This document shows, piece by piece, positions 9,742 through 18,646 of a DNA stretch of 42,949 nt. The stretch is from Bradyrhizobium embrapense. GTDB lineage: Bacteria > Pseudomonadota > Alphaproteobacteria > Rhizobiales > Xanthobacteraceae. Below the pieces are notes generated by a model. It did no database searches. It saw nothing but the letters and a program-made list of their open reading frames with translations, and was not told the origin of the DNA. Numbering within the stretch: position 1 is the first letter of the stretch; each line of letters opens with the position of its first letter. The position numbers and the translations under genes were made by a program. The stretch lies in NCBI RefSeq assembly GCF_001189235.2, contig NZ_LFIP02000014.1:89317-132265 (forward strand), given 5' to 3'.

Positions 9742-11279
9742 ATGGCGTGGCCGCGCCGATCTACTCAATGCGTAACGCCTCGAAGCGCTTCAATGGCATT
9801 GCCGTGGTTGAAGGCATCGATCTCGATGTGTTTCCCAATGAGATTGTTGGTATTGCCGGCGAAAATGGGGCAGGCAAATCAACCACACTCAAAATGATTG
9901 CCGGCATCCATGCACCGAATGCTGGAAGTATGAGACTATTTGGCAAGAGCTTCAGGCCCCTAAGCTATACCCATGCCGTTGAGGCCGGAATTTCGATGGT
10001 CTTCCAGGAGCAGGCCCTTATTCCAAGCCTGGCTGTCTACGAAAATATATTCCTCTCTTTAGAACCCTGCTTTACCAGTCGGATAGGCATCGTCGACCGA
10101 GATGCGATGATAGCCGTGAGCGAAAGACACCTCCAAAATCTCGGTCTTGGCTACATCGATCCGCGCCGCCGCACGGGCGATTACGCTTTCCATGATCGGC
10201 AGATGATCGAGATTGCCAAGGCGTTCGCGTTGGCCGAGCATTTCCACATCGATCACCCAATCATCCTGCTCGACGAACCGACTGCGGCAATCGGCGAGCG
10301 AGAGATCAAGATTCTCTTTGAATCGATTCGTCGATACCGCCGTCGCGCGTCATTCGTTCTTATCACTCACCGTCTTGTGGAATATGTGGAGCTGTGCGAC
10401 CGCATTTGCGTGTTCAAGGACGGGCGAAATGTCGGCGAGTTCGCAGGAGAAGAGATTTCCGAACAAAGCCTTCATCGGGCGATGGTTGGACGAATACGAG
10501 ACGACGAATACTTCATGGAAACGCGCCAGCTAAGCCTGGTCGGGGCGCCAATCGCGATTTCAGCTCATGGTCTGAGCGGCCAAAACGTCAAGAATGTGAG
10601 CTTTGAGATTCGCAAAGGTGAGGTCCTTGGAATTGGCGGTCTCGTCGGATGCGGCAAAGAGGCTGTTGCCAGGGCCGTCGTCGGTTTTGAACCCTTTCCC
10701 CCAAATGGTACCGTGGAATTGGGCGGCGAAGTCTTGCCGCTTCGCGGACGTGGTAAAGCGGCGATCAAGCGTGGGGTGGGTTTCGTACCCAAGGAACGCA
10801 AGAGCGAAGGCATCGTGCCTTACATGTCGGTTCAGGCAAATATGTCGTTGGCCTCGCTTCCGCTCGTCTCAAGCCTCTCTGGGTTCCTTTCCCGCTCCCG
10901 AGAGAGGCGTCTGGCCGAAAAGTACATCAATCGCTTGCGTGTGAGATGCAATGGACCAACGCAGCTTTGCCAGTTCCTTTCCGGCGGCAATCAACAGAAG
11001 GTGGTGATAGCCAAATGGCTGGCCCGAAACGTTCAAGTGCTCGTCCTCGACAATCCCACGCGGGGCGTCGACGTCGGCGGCAAGCAAGAGATCTACAGCG
11101 TTCTGAGGGACTTGGCTGAGGAGGGGGTAGCTATTCTTCTGGTTACGGACGATCTGCCCGAGCTGATTGGAATGTCAAACCGGATCCTCGTGATGCGAGA
11201 CGGAGAACTTCAGTTCGAGTGCAGCGCGCCTGCCGACAATAAGCCAACGGAGCAGGAACTTGTCCAACACATGGTATGA
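9738..11279 (+). CDS. CUT2-type sugar ABC transporter ATPase, duplicated domains
   Basis: A 513-residue fusion of two nucleotide-binding domains, as in RbsA/XylG. Domain 1 has Walker A GENGAGKST, Q-loop VFQEQALIPSLAVYENIF and Walker B IILLDEPTAAIGERE, with a degenerate signature (YAFHDRQMIEIAKAFA). Domain 2 has a degenerate Walker A GLVGCGKEA, a canonical signature LSGGNQQKV and Walker B VLVLDNPTRGVDVGGKQE. This asymmetry is normal for the family. It sits between two different permease genes, overlapping the first by four bases and the second by about twenty, which suggests a transporter with a heterodimeric membrane part. Confidence 0.93.
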   Translation: MNGVAAPIYSMRNASKRFNGIAVVEGIDLDVFPNEIVGIAGENGAGKSTTLKMIAGIHAPNAGSMRLFGKSFRPLSYTHAVEAGISMVFQEQALIPSLAVYENIFLSLEPCFTSRIGIVDRDAMIAVSERHLQNLGLGYIDPRRRTGDYAFHDRQMIEIAKAFALAEHFHIDHPIILLDEPTAAIGEREIKILFESIRRYRRRASFVLITHRLVEYVELCDRICVFKDGRNVGEFAGEEISEQSLHRAMVGRIRDDEYFMETRQLSLVGAPIAISAHGLSGQNVKNVSFEIRKGEVLGIGGLVGCGKEAVARAVVGFEPFPPNGTVELGGEVLPLRGRGKAAIKRGVGFVPKERKSEGIVPYMSVQANMSLASLPLVSSLSGFLSRSRERRLAEKYINRLRVRCNGPTQLCQFLSGGNQQKVVIAKWLARNVQVLVLDNPTRGVDVGGKQEIYSVLRDLAEEGVAILLVTDDLPELIGMSNRILVMRDGELQFECSAPADNKPTEQELVQHMV

Positions 11280-12288
11280 GCCGCAAACGGCTGGGTCGAG
11301 ACCAGTTGCAGAAGGAAAATTGCCGATCGCCCAGTTTTATGATCGTCGCCGTGTCATCATAAATGCGCTCGGGCCATTGTTGCTGCTGATGGCAATGGTT
11401 GTGGTGTTCGCGCTGATCAACCCGCGCTTTCTAAGTTGGATAAATCTTTTCAACCTGATGCGGCAATCCTCGATCCTGCTGATCGTTTCAACGGGCATTA
11501 CGTTTGTCATTCTTATGGGATCACTCGATCTTTCCGTAGGAGCCATTGTGACACTCGTGGCCATTTCATCTGCGGTTCTGATCCGTGACTTCGATGTCGG
11601 TGCAACCGGGATAGCCTTCGCTGCGGCAGGCATGGGAGCGCTTTGTGGTCTTGTAAATGCTACGCTCGTTCTTCGTCTCCGGCTCCCGTCGTTCGTCGCC
11701 ACATTAAGCTCGATGACTATTCTTGGCGGCATTTCTACGTGGATCAGCGGGGGCGGCAATGTGTTTTTCCAGAGCCCGAACCTCACATGGATTGCTTCCG
11801 GCTCCATGATCGGCCGTATTCCGAACTCCGGAGTTTGGGCGCTCCTCATTTTTGCTGTGGCTTCTTTTGTCGGTGCGAGAAGCCACTTCGGAAGAGCCTT
11901 GTTTGCGATCGGGGGAGGCGGCCTGACCGCGCGACTTTCAGGCATTGACGTCCTTCGCACCAAAGCGATCGCGTTTGTTGTCTGCGGAATGCTTTGCGGC
12001 GTTGCGGGCTTGCTGCTCGTCGCGCGAACATCAACCGGAACCTCGCGTATGGGTGATGATCTTTTGCTTCAGGCGATCGCCGCGGTCGTCATGGGCGGAA
12101 CTGCGCTATCTGGAGGGGCGGGGGGAGTCCATCGCACCCTGACTGGCGTTCTGGTGATCGCCGTACTGCAAAATGGTCTCAATATCGCGGGCGTGCATAC
12201 TTACCTGCAAATCATGGTGACGGGGCTCATCGTCGTTCTGTCTGTTACAATAACTCTGGATCGATCTCGGCTAGCCTTTATTAAATAA
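11260..12288 (+). CDS. Second CUT2-type sugar ABC transporter permease
   Basis: 342-residue membrane permease, RbsC-like, with the same blocks as the first permease: ILMGSLDLSVGAIVTLV, LPSFVATLSSMTILGGI and VVMGGTALSGGAGGVHRTLTG. The long N-terminus before the first helix ends at RRRVIINALGPLLLLMAM. No in-frame ATG precedes the first helix. TTG 11260 overlaps the ATPase gene; TTG 11320 has GAAGGAAAA directly upstream and is an equally good choice. Two non-identical permeases in one operon indicate a heterodimeric channel. The operon has no clear terminator after 12288. Confidence 0.9.
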   Translation: MSNTWYEPQTAGSRPVAEGKLPIAQFYDRRRVIINALGPLLLLMAMVVVFALINPRFLSWINLFNLMRQSSILLIVSTGITFVILMGSLDLSVGAIVTLVAISSAVLIRDFDVGATGIAFAAAGMGALCGLVNATLVLRLRLPSFVATLSSMTILGGISTWISGGGNVFFQSPNLTWIASGSMIGRIPNSGVWALLIFAVASFVGARSHFGRALFAIGGGGLTARLSGIDVLRTKAIAFVVCGMLCGVAGLLLVARTSTGTSRMGDDLLLQAIAAVVMGGTALSGGAGGVHRTLTGVLVIAVLQNGLNIAGVHTYLQIMVTGLIVVLSVTITLDRSRLAFIK

Positions 12289-12959
12289 TCCAGCATTGTC
12301 ATGGCGATATTGAACGGAGAACCGCCTGCATCTGACTCAGCTGATATAGACGCGCGTGGTGACGAAAATGGTAGCGGCCTGGATTGCTCGCGATGTTGGT
12401 CAGAAGATCCGGACAGCCGACAATGACGCCCTGGCGGTGGCGGAATCGAATAGCGCGCCGAGCGCTCCGCATCTAGATGCGGCCGTCGAATGCCTGTCCA
12501 ACTTGCTGCCGGCTCGGTGTCATCTTAAATGCTATCAGATGAGCTTGCCGACACGATGCATCGCCTCGAGCATGCGCGTGCGGGATTGACGTCGGTAACG
12601 AAGTTAGCGATCGGCCCCCTTGAGATCTCTCTTCGATACATGGCCGGTTGCTGCTCGAGCGCGCGTTTGCCGCCAGTCCCCTTTGAATTGGGAATAGGCT
12701 AGCCCGGCCTCGTGGCGGCGAAGTACCCGCTGCTCTTTGACAGCCGCGTGGGACCGGAGTGCCGGCGAGCATTGTTATTCTCCCCGTGCGACTCCGCAAG
12801 CTCGTGCTTCCAGGACGCGGCTAACTAGCTGTCGCGTCAGACCAGGATGAGAGTTGCGTCTTATACGGTCGGTTACCCAACGCTACCCAGATGCTGGTCG
12901 CGCGGCAGTGACCGCTTGGGCCATCGTCTGAATAATAGCAATCGGCAACCAAAAATCCG
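12289..12959. other. Non-coding stretch after the transporter operon
   Basis: No gene recognised. Open frames on both strands are short and without motifs. Any promoter for the candidate small RNA described next should lie in the final 100 bases; an AT-rich AATAATAG at about 12930-12937 could be part of a -10 region but has no clear partner. Confidence 0.4.
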
Positions 12960-13015
12960 CTCTGACCTCTTAGGTCTGATCTCCTGGGTCTGATCTCCTG
13001 GGTGTGATCTCTTGG
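12960..13015 (+). repeat. Four tandem copies of a 14-bp unit
   Basis: Units start at 12960, 12974, 12988 and 13002. The two central copies are identical (GTCTGATCTCCTGG); the outer ones differ by one to a few bases. Each central copy carries CTCCT, complementary to the Shine-Dalgarno sequence AGGAG. The array ends 45 bases before a strong terminator on the same strand. Confidence 0.9.
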
Positions 13016-13059
13016 GTCCGCTGGCAGACCGGTTCGTCTGCTTTCTCCCGAGACTTGAG

Positions 13060-13094
13060 CCGCTGCCGGAGAAATCCGGCAGCGGTGTTTTTTT
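13060..13094 (+). terminator. Rho-independent terminator, GNRA loop
   Basis: Stem CCGCTGCCGGA / TCCGGCAGCGG, eleven perfect pairs closed by a GAAA tetraloop, followed by TGTTTTTTT. It is oriented for plus-strand transcription. No coding gene lies within 700 bases upstream on that strand, so it must end a non-coding or very long transcript. Confidence 0.85.
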
Positions 13095-13382
13095 GACAGG
13101 CGACATGCCGCCATTTTTGCGGCAGTGATGGCGAGGTGATCGCCGGCAAGATCGACCGCCCGCGGCAAGTAGTCACCCTGAAAAATACGCCCTTACACGA
13201 ACGCAGTGAGCGAAAATCGCGGGCGGCGAACAGTCATTGACCCAAAGTGTTCACGGCGAGCGGCGCCGGAGGGATGTGACAAATGCATCCGGCCCTCGCG
13301 AGCCTTGAAGCACGCTCGCGAGATCGTCCTTTGGAAGCGCGCTATCTGGATGCCGAGTGCTGCAACCCCGTCGCAGAGCCAC

Positions 13383-13490
13383 GAGCATGATCCGGAAAAG
13401 TGGAAACCGGTTTTCCGAAAAAATCATGCTCAAACAAAGAGATGAGATTATGATGCGATTCCGTGGAAACGCATCATGACCCAGCCTTCC
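13383..13490. repeat. Rhizobial dispersed palindromic element
   Basis: GAGCATGAT at 13383-13391 pairs with ATCATGCTC at 13423-13431, with a GGAAAAGTGG / CCGGTTTTCC inner arm. A second small palindrome, GATGCG...CGCATC, follows within 30 bases. I recognise the sequence as a common intergenic palindrome of Rhizobiales genomes. It lies in the gap between the candidate small RNA and the TIM-barrel gene, and it suggests this gap is old chromosomal-type spacer. Confidence 0.7.
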
Positions 13491-13693
13491 GATCCCGAGC
13501 CGTCTGTGCTTCCGGCTCGTAGCAGGCGTCTTGGGGCCCCCAATTGATCGCGTCCGCACCGGCTAAGCCGGACAATGCGTCTACTCAGCAAGTATGAATC
13601 TTGCGGACAAGTGGCCAGTCCTAACGGGCTTCTAAGAAAATCCTCTGCAAAAAATGAAAAAGCTTGCGGATCATAGAGTAGCGGTCCGGCTCG

Positions 13694-14311
13694 TCACGTC
13701 GCTGAGGTTTGCCGTTTCGATGCGCTTCCGTCCAAAAGCGCGAACATCGGTAATGTCGATCCATGCAGGCCAAGGCTTACTAGCTCCATCTCCTCGCTCA
13801 TCGTCCGTGTAAGAGCTTCCTCTGGTAGATGGATGAGCCCCTCCAGATGGGCACCAAGTCGCTTCTCGGCCGCGGTAATTTCAGAATCGCTGGCGATGGC
13901 GAACAGCGCCTTGAATCCAAGGCTCGTGAACCATTCCATCCGCCGAAGTTCGAGCTCCTGTGCGGCATCAATAGGTACGCCCGCTGCCGACCGCTCGATC
14001 AAAGATGCGGGCGGGAAATTGGCAACCCCGGCGATGCCGGCATCTTTCAACGATTCGGCAATGTCCTCCCAGCACGCGAAGGGGTCGATCATCAATATCG
14101 CCGCATAGACATGAGGCGCGGACGTTGCTTTGTTGAGGCTTCGCAGGTCTCGCAAAAGACACTCGTTCCAGTCGAGGATCGGCAAGGTCGCCATGACCAG
14201 CAGGGAGCCGTTTGGAAGGCTACGCAAAGACGGGGCGTAGACCTGCAATTGTGGTCCTTTAGCTATGGCCGACATGTGTATGGCAAGTTTGCCGGTAGCT
14301 CTCGCCCTCAT
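13694..14311 (-). CDS. Divergent TIM-barrel protein, PEP-hydrolase-like paralogue
   Basis: A 205-residue protein that shares order and motifs with the PEP-hydrolase-family gene at 15652: VYAAILMIDPFACWEDIAES, then LKDAGIAGVANFPPASLIER, then an acidic ELELRRMEWFTSLGFKALFAIASDSEITAAEKR block matching the helix-strand repeat of that family. It is shorter than the usual 275 residues and has lost the glycine-rich HVGAT-type motif (here LIHLP), so catalysis may differ or be absent. It is transcribed divergently from the Tm-1-like operon across a gap of about 100 bases, where a shared control region is likely. The ribosome site (AGAAG) is weak; an ATG at 14275 is an alternative start. The relationship is inferred by eye. 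Confidence 0.6.
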   Translation of the reverse strand: MRARATGKLAIHMSAIAKGPQLQVYAPSLRSLPNGSLLVMATLPILDWNECLLRDLRSLNKATSAPHVYAAILMIDPFACWEDIAESLKDAGIAGVANFPPASLIERSAAGVPIDAAQELELRRMEWFTSLGFKALFAIASDSEITAAEKRLGAHLEGLIHLPEEALTRTMSEEMELVSLGLHGSTLPMFALLDGSASKRQTSAT

Positions 14312-14414
14312 CGCTTCTACCCAATATTACCCATTTGGTCGCCTCACCGATCTTATACGCGGGTAAAGCCGGGTCTAGACCGTCTGTTGTAAGGAATGGT
14401 CTGGGAGGAAGATC

Positions 14415-15665
14415 GTGTCACACCATTGCACGGACGACCGAAGGTCGGGCCGGGATGGTAAGCTTGCTGGACAGCCGACCGGATTCATCACGGACGCTGT
14501 TGCGATCGTTGCCACGCTGGATACCAAGGGCCGCGAGGCGTCTTATCTTGCGGACCTGATCGAGGCGTGTGGTCGCAAGACCATCCTCATTGACGTCGGC
14601 ACGAAGAGAGATGACGGCGACAAACAGGCCGATACAAAGGCGCCCGCCGAACTGCTGAAGCAGATTGCGGAAAGCACGCGCGCAAAGGTTGGCGATCTTC
14701 TCCGATCGGCAACGATCAGCGCGATTGTCGGAGTTGCGGGCGGCAAGGGGAGCGCGGTTTACGCCGAGGTCGTGTCTAACCTGCCCTATGGCTTTCCGAA
14801 GCTTCTCGTAAGCAGCGCGAGGCCGGCGCTACTCGCTGAATTGGCCACTCACAATGACATCATCCTTTATCCGACGCTGGTCGATCTCTTCGGCATCAAC
14901 GTCTTTACCAGAAGAGTGCTCGAGAATGCCGGACGGGCCGTTGCCGCCATGCGCTATGCCCCCATCAAGACTGGACGAGACAAGAAGATCGTCGCGATCA
15001 CCGCCTTCGGCGTGACAACGCCCGCGGTAAATCAGTGCGCGGCGCGGCTTGCTGACGGTGGGCTAGACGCGATCGTCTTTCCAGCGAACGGGGCGGGCGG
15101 CCGCAAAATGGAGCAGCTGATCGCGGCTGGTGAATTCGACGCCGTCATTGATTTGACCACCACAGAGCTCGCAGACGAAATCGTCGGAGGCTCCGCGAGC
15201 GCCGGCCCGGATCGACTGAAAGCAGCGTCGAAGCAAGGGATACCGCAAGTGATTGCGCCTGGCGCGGTCGATATGGTCAATTTTGGCCTGCCATCGAGCG
15301 TTCCTGATCGGTTTCGCGGACGCCGATTTCATGCCCATACGCCTTACACGACGCTCATGCGCACAACTGCGTGTGAGAATGCGAGCATTGGCCGTCTCAC
15401 GGCCGAACGGCTCTCGCGAGCAAAAGGGCCAACTATTGTCCTTTGGCCGGCGAAAGGCGTGTCCGATTACGACCGCCAAGGCGGCATTTTCCACGATCCC
15501 GAGGCCGACAAGGCTTGGCTCGACGCGGTCAAGGCAGATCTCCCCGCGCACGTGACGGTGCGCGACCTGAACTGTCACATCAACGATGGCGAGTTCGCCG
15601 AGGCAGCCGCGGCCTGGGTTCTGGAACAACTCACGCAAGGAGGTTCATCCGATGCGGATGTTTGA
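14415..15665 (+). CDS. Tm-1-like ATP-binding (UPF0261) protein
   Basis: 416-residue bacterial homologue of the N-terminal half of tomato Tm-1, the protein that blocks tobamovirus replication. Family marks are AIVATLDTKGREASYLADLI near the start, SAIVGVAGGKGSAVYAEV, the central FPKLLVSSARP, ITAFGVTTPAVNQCAARL and FPANGAGGRKMEQLI, then DLTTTELADEIVGGSASAGPDRLKAA and PQVIAPGAVDMVNFG. The bacterial function is unknown; the fold resembles two Rossmann-like domains that bind a nucleotide. The start is GTG 14415, chosen for GGAGG seven bases upstream. It overlaps the next gene by 14 bases, so the two products are probably made together. In plants and fungi the two domains occur in a single chain. 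Confidence 0.88.
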   Translation: MSHHCTDDRRSGRDGKLAGQPTGFITDAVAIVATLDTKGREASYLADLIEACGRKTILIDVGTKRDDGDKQADTKAPAELLKQIAESTRAKVGDLLRSATISAIVGVAGGKGSAVYAEVVSNLPYGFPKLLVSSARPALLAELATHNDIILYPTLVDLFGINVFTRRVLENAGRAVAAMRYAPIKTGRDKKIVAITAFGVTTPAVNQCAARLADGGLDAIVFPANGAGGRKMEQLIAAGEFDAVIDLTTTELADEIVGGSASAGPDRLKAASKQGIPQVIAPGAVDMVNFGLPSSVPDRFRGRRFHAHTPYTTLMRTTACENASIGRLTAERLSRAKGPTIVLWPAKGVSDYDRQGGIFHDPEADKAWLDAVKADLPAHVTVRDLNCHINDGEFAEAAAAWVLEQLTQGGSSDADV

Positions 15666-16482
15666 GCGAAGTGAGATTCTTTCCAGGATTGAAGGACAGG
15701 TGGCGGAGCGAAAAGCAATTCTCGCGGCAGGAAGTAGCTGTGGCCTGGTCGCCAAATGCGCCGTCCTTGGAGGTGCCGACATGCTGGTGGTCTACTCGAC
15801 CGGCCTGTCGCGTCTGATGGGGCTTCCGACCAGCCGGATTGGTGATTCCAACGCACGCACATTGGAGCTCGCGGCGGAAATTCGTAACGTGGTGTCGTCC
15901 GTGCCGGTGGTCGGCGGCATCGAGGCTTGGGATCCTCTTCGGCTCGATCTCGATGTCCTCTTGGACAAATTCTGGGCTGCTGGGTTTTCCGGCGTCATCA
16001 ACTATCCGACGATCTCCACCATGGGTGACAACTGGCGTGAGCGCCGCGGCCGCGTCGGACTCGGCTTTGAACGCGAGGTCGAACTGATCGCTTGCGCGCG
16101 CAAGAAGAATATCTTCTCGCTCGCCTATGTCGCAAGCCCGCAGGACGCCAAGGCGATGGCAAGTGCAGGCGCCGACTGCATCGTCCCCCATGTCGGCGCA
16201 ACGCGGGGTGGGCTCGTCGGTCACGAGGACGGGCAATCCATAAAGGATGCGATCCGACGCATCAACGAGATCAACGCAGCGGCGCGAAGCGTTCGGCCGG
16301 ACGTGCTCTCGCTCTGCCATGGTGGGGCAATTGCCGAACCTGAAGATACGATCGAGGTCTATCGGGCGACTGAATGTGTCGGCTTTGTTGGCGCATCGTC
16401 AATCGAGAGAATTCCAATCGAGCGCGCGGTGAAAGCAGCGGTGGCGGAATTCAAAGCTGCTCCACTTCCGCAAACTCATTGA
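15652..16482 (+). CDS. PEP-hydrolase-family TIM-barrel protein
   Basis: 276-residue TIM barrel matching the C-terminal half of plant Tm-1 and the bacterial family named phosphoenolpyruvate hydrolase. Visible blocks: GSSCGLVAKCAVLGGADMLV, YSTGLSRLMGLPTSRIGDSN, VPVVGGIEAWDP, FSGVINYPT, and C-terminal DCIVPHVGATRGGLVGHEDG and SLCHGGAIAEPEDT. A PEP-hydrolase activity is only a family label; the true substrate is not established. Start ATG 15652 has a full AAGGAGG eight bases upstream, inside the end of the preceding gene; an in-frame upstream start has none. Pyruvate kinase further downstream makes a role around PEP and pyruvate possible, by inference. Confidence 0.87.
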   Translation: MRMFERSEILSRIEGQVAERKAILAAGSSCGLVAKCAVLGGADMLVVYSTGLSRLMGLPTSRIGDSNARTLELAAEIRNVVSSVPVVGGIEAWDPLRLDLDVLLDKFWAAGFSGVINYPTISTMGDNWRERRGRVGLGFEREVELIACARKKNIFSLAYVASPQDAKAMASAGADCIVPHVGATRGGLVGHEDGQSIKDAIRRINEINAAARSVRPDVLSLCHGGAIAEPEDTIEVYRATECVGFVGASSIERIPIERAVKAAVAEFKAAPLPQTH

Positions 16483-16512
16483 CGTTCACTGCATCACGTG
16501 CAGCGAGGCCGC

Positions 16513-18291
16513 ATGAACACGCAAATTAATCGTGCTAAATCTGATCCGATCGCTTTCGTCTCCAAAGAGGTGGCTAGACCGGGGCAGGACCGGGAAACAG
16601 ATGTCCTCGTGATCGGCAGCGGTGCCGCGGGCTTGTCAGCTGCGCTGTTTGCGGCAAAAGCCGGCCTTCGCGTAATAGTATGCGAGAAATCTCCGCGACT
16701 TGGCGGCACGACAGCCTTGTCGAATGGCATGATCTGGGTTCCTCGTTCTGCTCAGGCGCGTACTGCAAACATCAATGATTCCATCAACAATGCCAGCACC
16801 TACCTGCAGCATGAACTTGGCAAATACTACCGCGCTGAATTCATCGACGCCTTTCTTCAGGACGGTCCGCCGGCGTTGGCAGCGCTCGAGAACGGGACGG
16901 ATGTCAAGTTCACGCTGGCCTCTACGCCCGATTATCACTCGAGCCAAATTGGCGGCGTTGACAGGGGCCGTGCTCTGAGCCCTGCTCCTTATGATGGGCG
17001 GCTTCTAGGCAAGGACTTTGATCTGATTGGCGACCCCATTCGGGTTCTGCTCGGGGGCATGATGATCTCATCGAGTGAGGTAAGAAGCTTCCTCAACCCT
17101 TTCCAATCTGTTGCCTCGTTCAAGCACGTTTTAACTCGCCTGAGCCGCTATGCACGGGATCGGCTGAGTTTCAGGCGTGGCACTGAGCTCAGCGGAGGAA
17201 ATGCCTTGATCGCGCGGCTGCTCGTGAGCTTGCGCAAGTATGATGTAGAGATCTGGCCATCTTCTCCAGCCCTCGAACTCAGCAAGGAAGGCGGGCGCGT
17301 CACGGGTGCCGTTGTCAGGCGGTTCAATCTGGACACTCGCGTGCGTGCCTCGCGTGGCGTTATTCTCGCATCTGGTGGCTTTGCCGGGAATGCGCAGTTG
17401 AGGGCCGACCTCAGTGGTGCACACCAGCATGATCTTACGTTGGCCCATGCCGACGTCCAGGGCGACGGCATTGGACTTGCAACCGCGCTAGGAGCCGCCA
17501 TCGACAAAGATGTTGCATCCGCCGGTTTCTGGACCCCGGTGTCGATCTTGAAACGCGCGAGCGGCTCGCAAATTGTCCCGTACGGCTGGCTCGATCGCGG
17601 CCGTCCTGGGGTCATTGCAGTTGGCCCGAATGGCAGACGTTTCGTCAACGAATCGAATTCGTACCACGATATTTGCCTGGCAATGTTTGAAAACGGATAT
17701 CCAGCAGATAAGCGGTTCTACTTCATCTGCGATCAGAAGTTCGTACGATTGAGAGGCATGGGACACTTGCTGCCATGGCCCTGGACCTTGAGCATCGGAA
17801 AATACGTCCGCCTCGGCTACATCAAGGCAGGCCGCACGATTGCCGAGCTCGCAAAGCAGCTGGAACTGGATTCCGTTGTGCTGCAAAAGACGATCGAAGA
17901 ACACAACGCGCATGCCGCCCAAGGACGGGATCCCTTATTTAAGCGCGGGGAATCGGCTTTCAATCGCACGCTCGGCGATCCGACCATGGCAACAAATCCA
18001 AACCTTGGGCCAATCAAAAACGGACCGTTCATCGCGTTGCCGATCGTTCCGGCAACGCTTGGCACGGCGAGCGGGTTGGCGACCGACAGTTATGGAAACG
18101 TTCTTGATGCACAAGGCGACGCAATCAGGGGTCTTTACGCCTGCGGCAACGACATGACTTCGCCGATGCGCGGAATCTATCCCGGCGCAGGCATAACAAT
18201 CGGTCCCGCGATCGTGTTCGCATATCGGACTGTCAACGCAATGGTGCTGTCCACTGACCAGGAGCAAAAAGCGGTCGCTTCCGGAGCTTGA
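16513..18291 (+). CDS. FAD-dependent oxidoreductase, fumarate reductase/KstD-like
   Basis: 592-residue flavoprotein of the fumarate-reductase/3-ketosteroid-dehydrogenase group. FAD binding is shown by VLVIGSGAAGLSAALFAAKA near residue 30, then the GGTTALSNGMIW loop. RASRGVILASGGFAGNAQLR and HADVQGDGIGLATALGA form the central FAD/substrate region. The C-terminal FAD motif is LYACGNDMTSPMRG with YPGAGITIGPAIVFAYR. No signal peptide or heme motif is present, so it is probably a cytoplasmic enzyme oxidising or reducing an activated C-C bond. It follows the Tm-1-like pair by 30 bases on the same strand. ATG 16513 was chosen over GTG 16498 for the GAGG before it. Confidence 0.88.
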   Translation: MNTQINRAKSDPIAFVSKEVARPGQDRETDVLVIGSGAAGLSAALFAAKAGLRVIVCEKSPRLGGTTALSNGMIWVPRSAQARTANINDSINNASTYLQHELGKYYRAEFIDAFLQDGPPALAALENGTDVKFTLASTPDYHSSQIGGVDRGRALSPAPYDGRLLGKDFDLIGDPIRVLLGGMMISSSEVRSFLNPFQSVASFKHVLTRLSRYARDRLSFRRGTELSGGNALIARLLVSLRKYDVEIWPSSPALELSKEGGRVTGAVVRRFNLDTRVRASRGVILASGGFAGNAQLRADLSGAHQHDLTLAHADVQGDGIGLATALGAAIDKDVASAGFWTPVSILKRASGSQIVPYGWLDRGRPGVIAVGPNGRRFVNESNSYHDICLAMFENGYPADKRFYFICDQKFVRLRGMGHLLPWPWTLSIGKYVRLGYIKAGRTIAELAKQLELDSVVLQKTIEEHNAHAAQGRDPLFKRGESAFNRTLGDPTMATNPNLGPIKNGPFIALPIVPATLGTASGLATDSYGNVLDAQGDAIRGLYACGNDMTSPMRGIYPGAGITIGPAIVFAYRTVNAMVLSTDQEQKAVASGA

Positions 18292-18646
18292 CTGTCAACG
18301 CACCGGCTTGGCAGGGATCATGTGTTCGGAGCCGACCGCGCGGATTGACGGGATGGTAGGTCGGTCCGCTTTCCATCACAAGCTCTTGGCAGATGTGGGG
18401 ACCGGCCCGCCGGATTGACGAGGTAGCGGCCGGGATCGAGCGTACTGAGCCGCGGGGAAGACGAGGATCGCCGCAGCTTTTCGATGTCTTGCAAGGAGCA
18501 GAGCTTAGATAAGTGTTCCAGGGCATATGACAGACATTGATCGTCCAACAGGTCGGCTGCGTGGCGGAGAACCGAAGACGTCGGGACGAGCTGCGCAGTC
18601 GTCTGCTTTCCCGGGCCGATCGCAGTCCACTGGCCGCGAGGCAGTG
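18292..18646. other. Gap before the Lrp-type regulator
   Basis: No gene called. A GGATTGACG-type string occurs twice (about 18343 and 18413) within 75 bases. Minus-strand frames are open but show no motif I know. The promoter of the regulator should lie here, but no clear core elements are visible. Confidence 0.35.

Larger units (their letters stand above)
12940..13094 (+). ncRNA. Candidate small RNA with repeated anti-SD motifs
   Basis: Inferred from two things seen in the sequence: the tandem 14-bp repeats with CTCCT motifs, and the perfect rho-independent terminator that follows with no protein-coding frame before it. Several alphaproteobacterial small RNAs carry exposed CUCC-type loops that mask ribosome binding sites. 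The 5' end is a guess, because I see no definite promoter. The alternative is that this is the 3' untranslated end of an unrecognised transcript. Confidence 0.35.

Noticed and set aside
12960..13015. CRISPR array
   Set aside because: Units are 14 bp and directly adjacent without spacers, and no cas genes are present.
12821..13168. Minus-strand open frame over the 14-bp repeats
   Set aside because: Its middle is only the translation of the repeats and of the terminator hairpin; no ribosome site or family resemblance.
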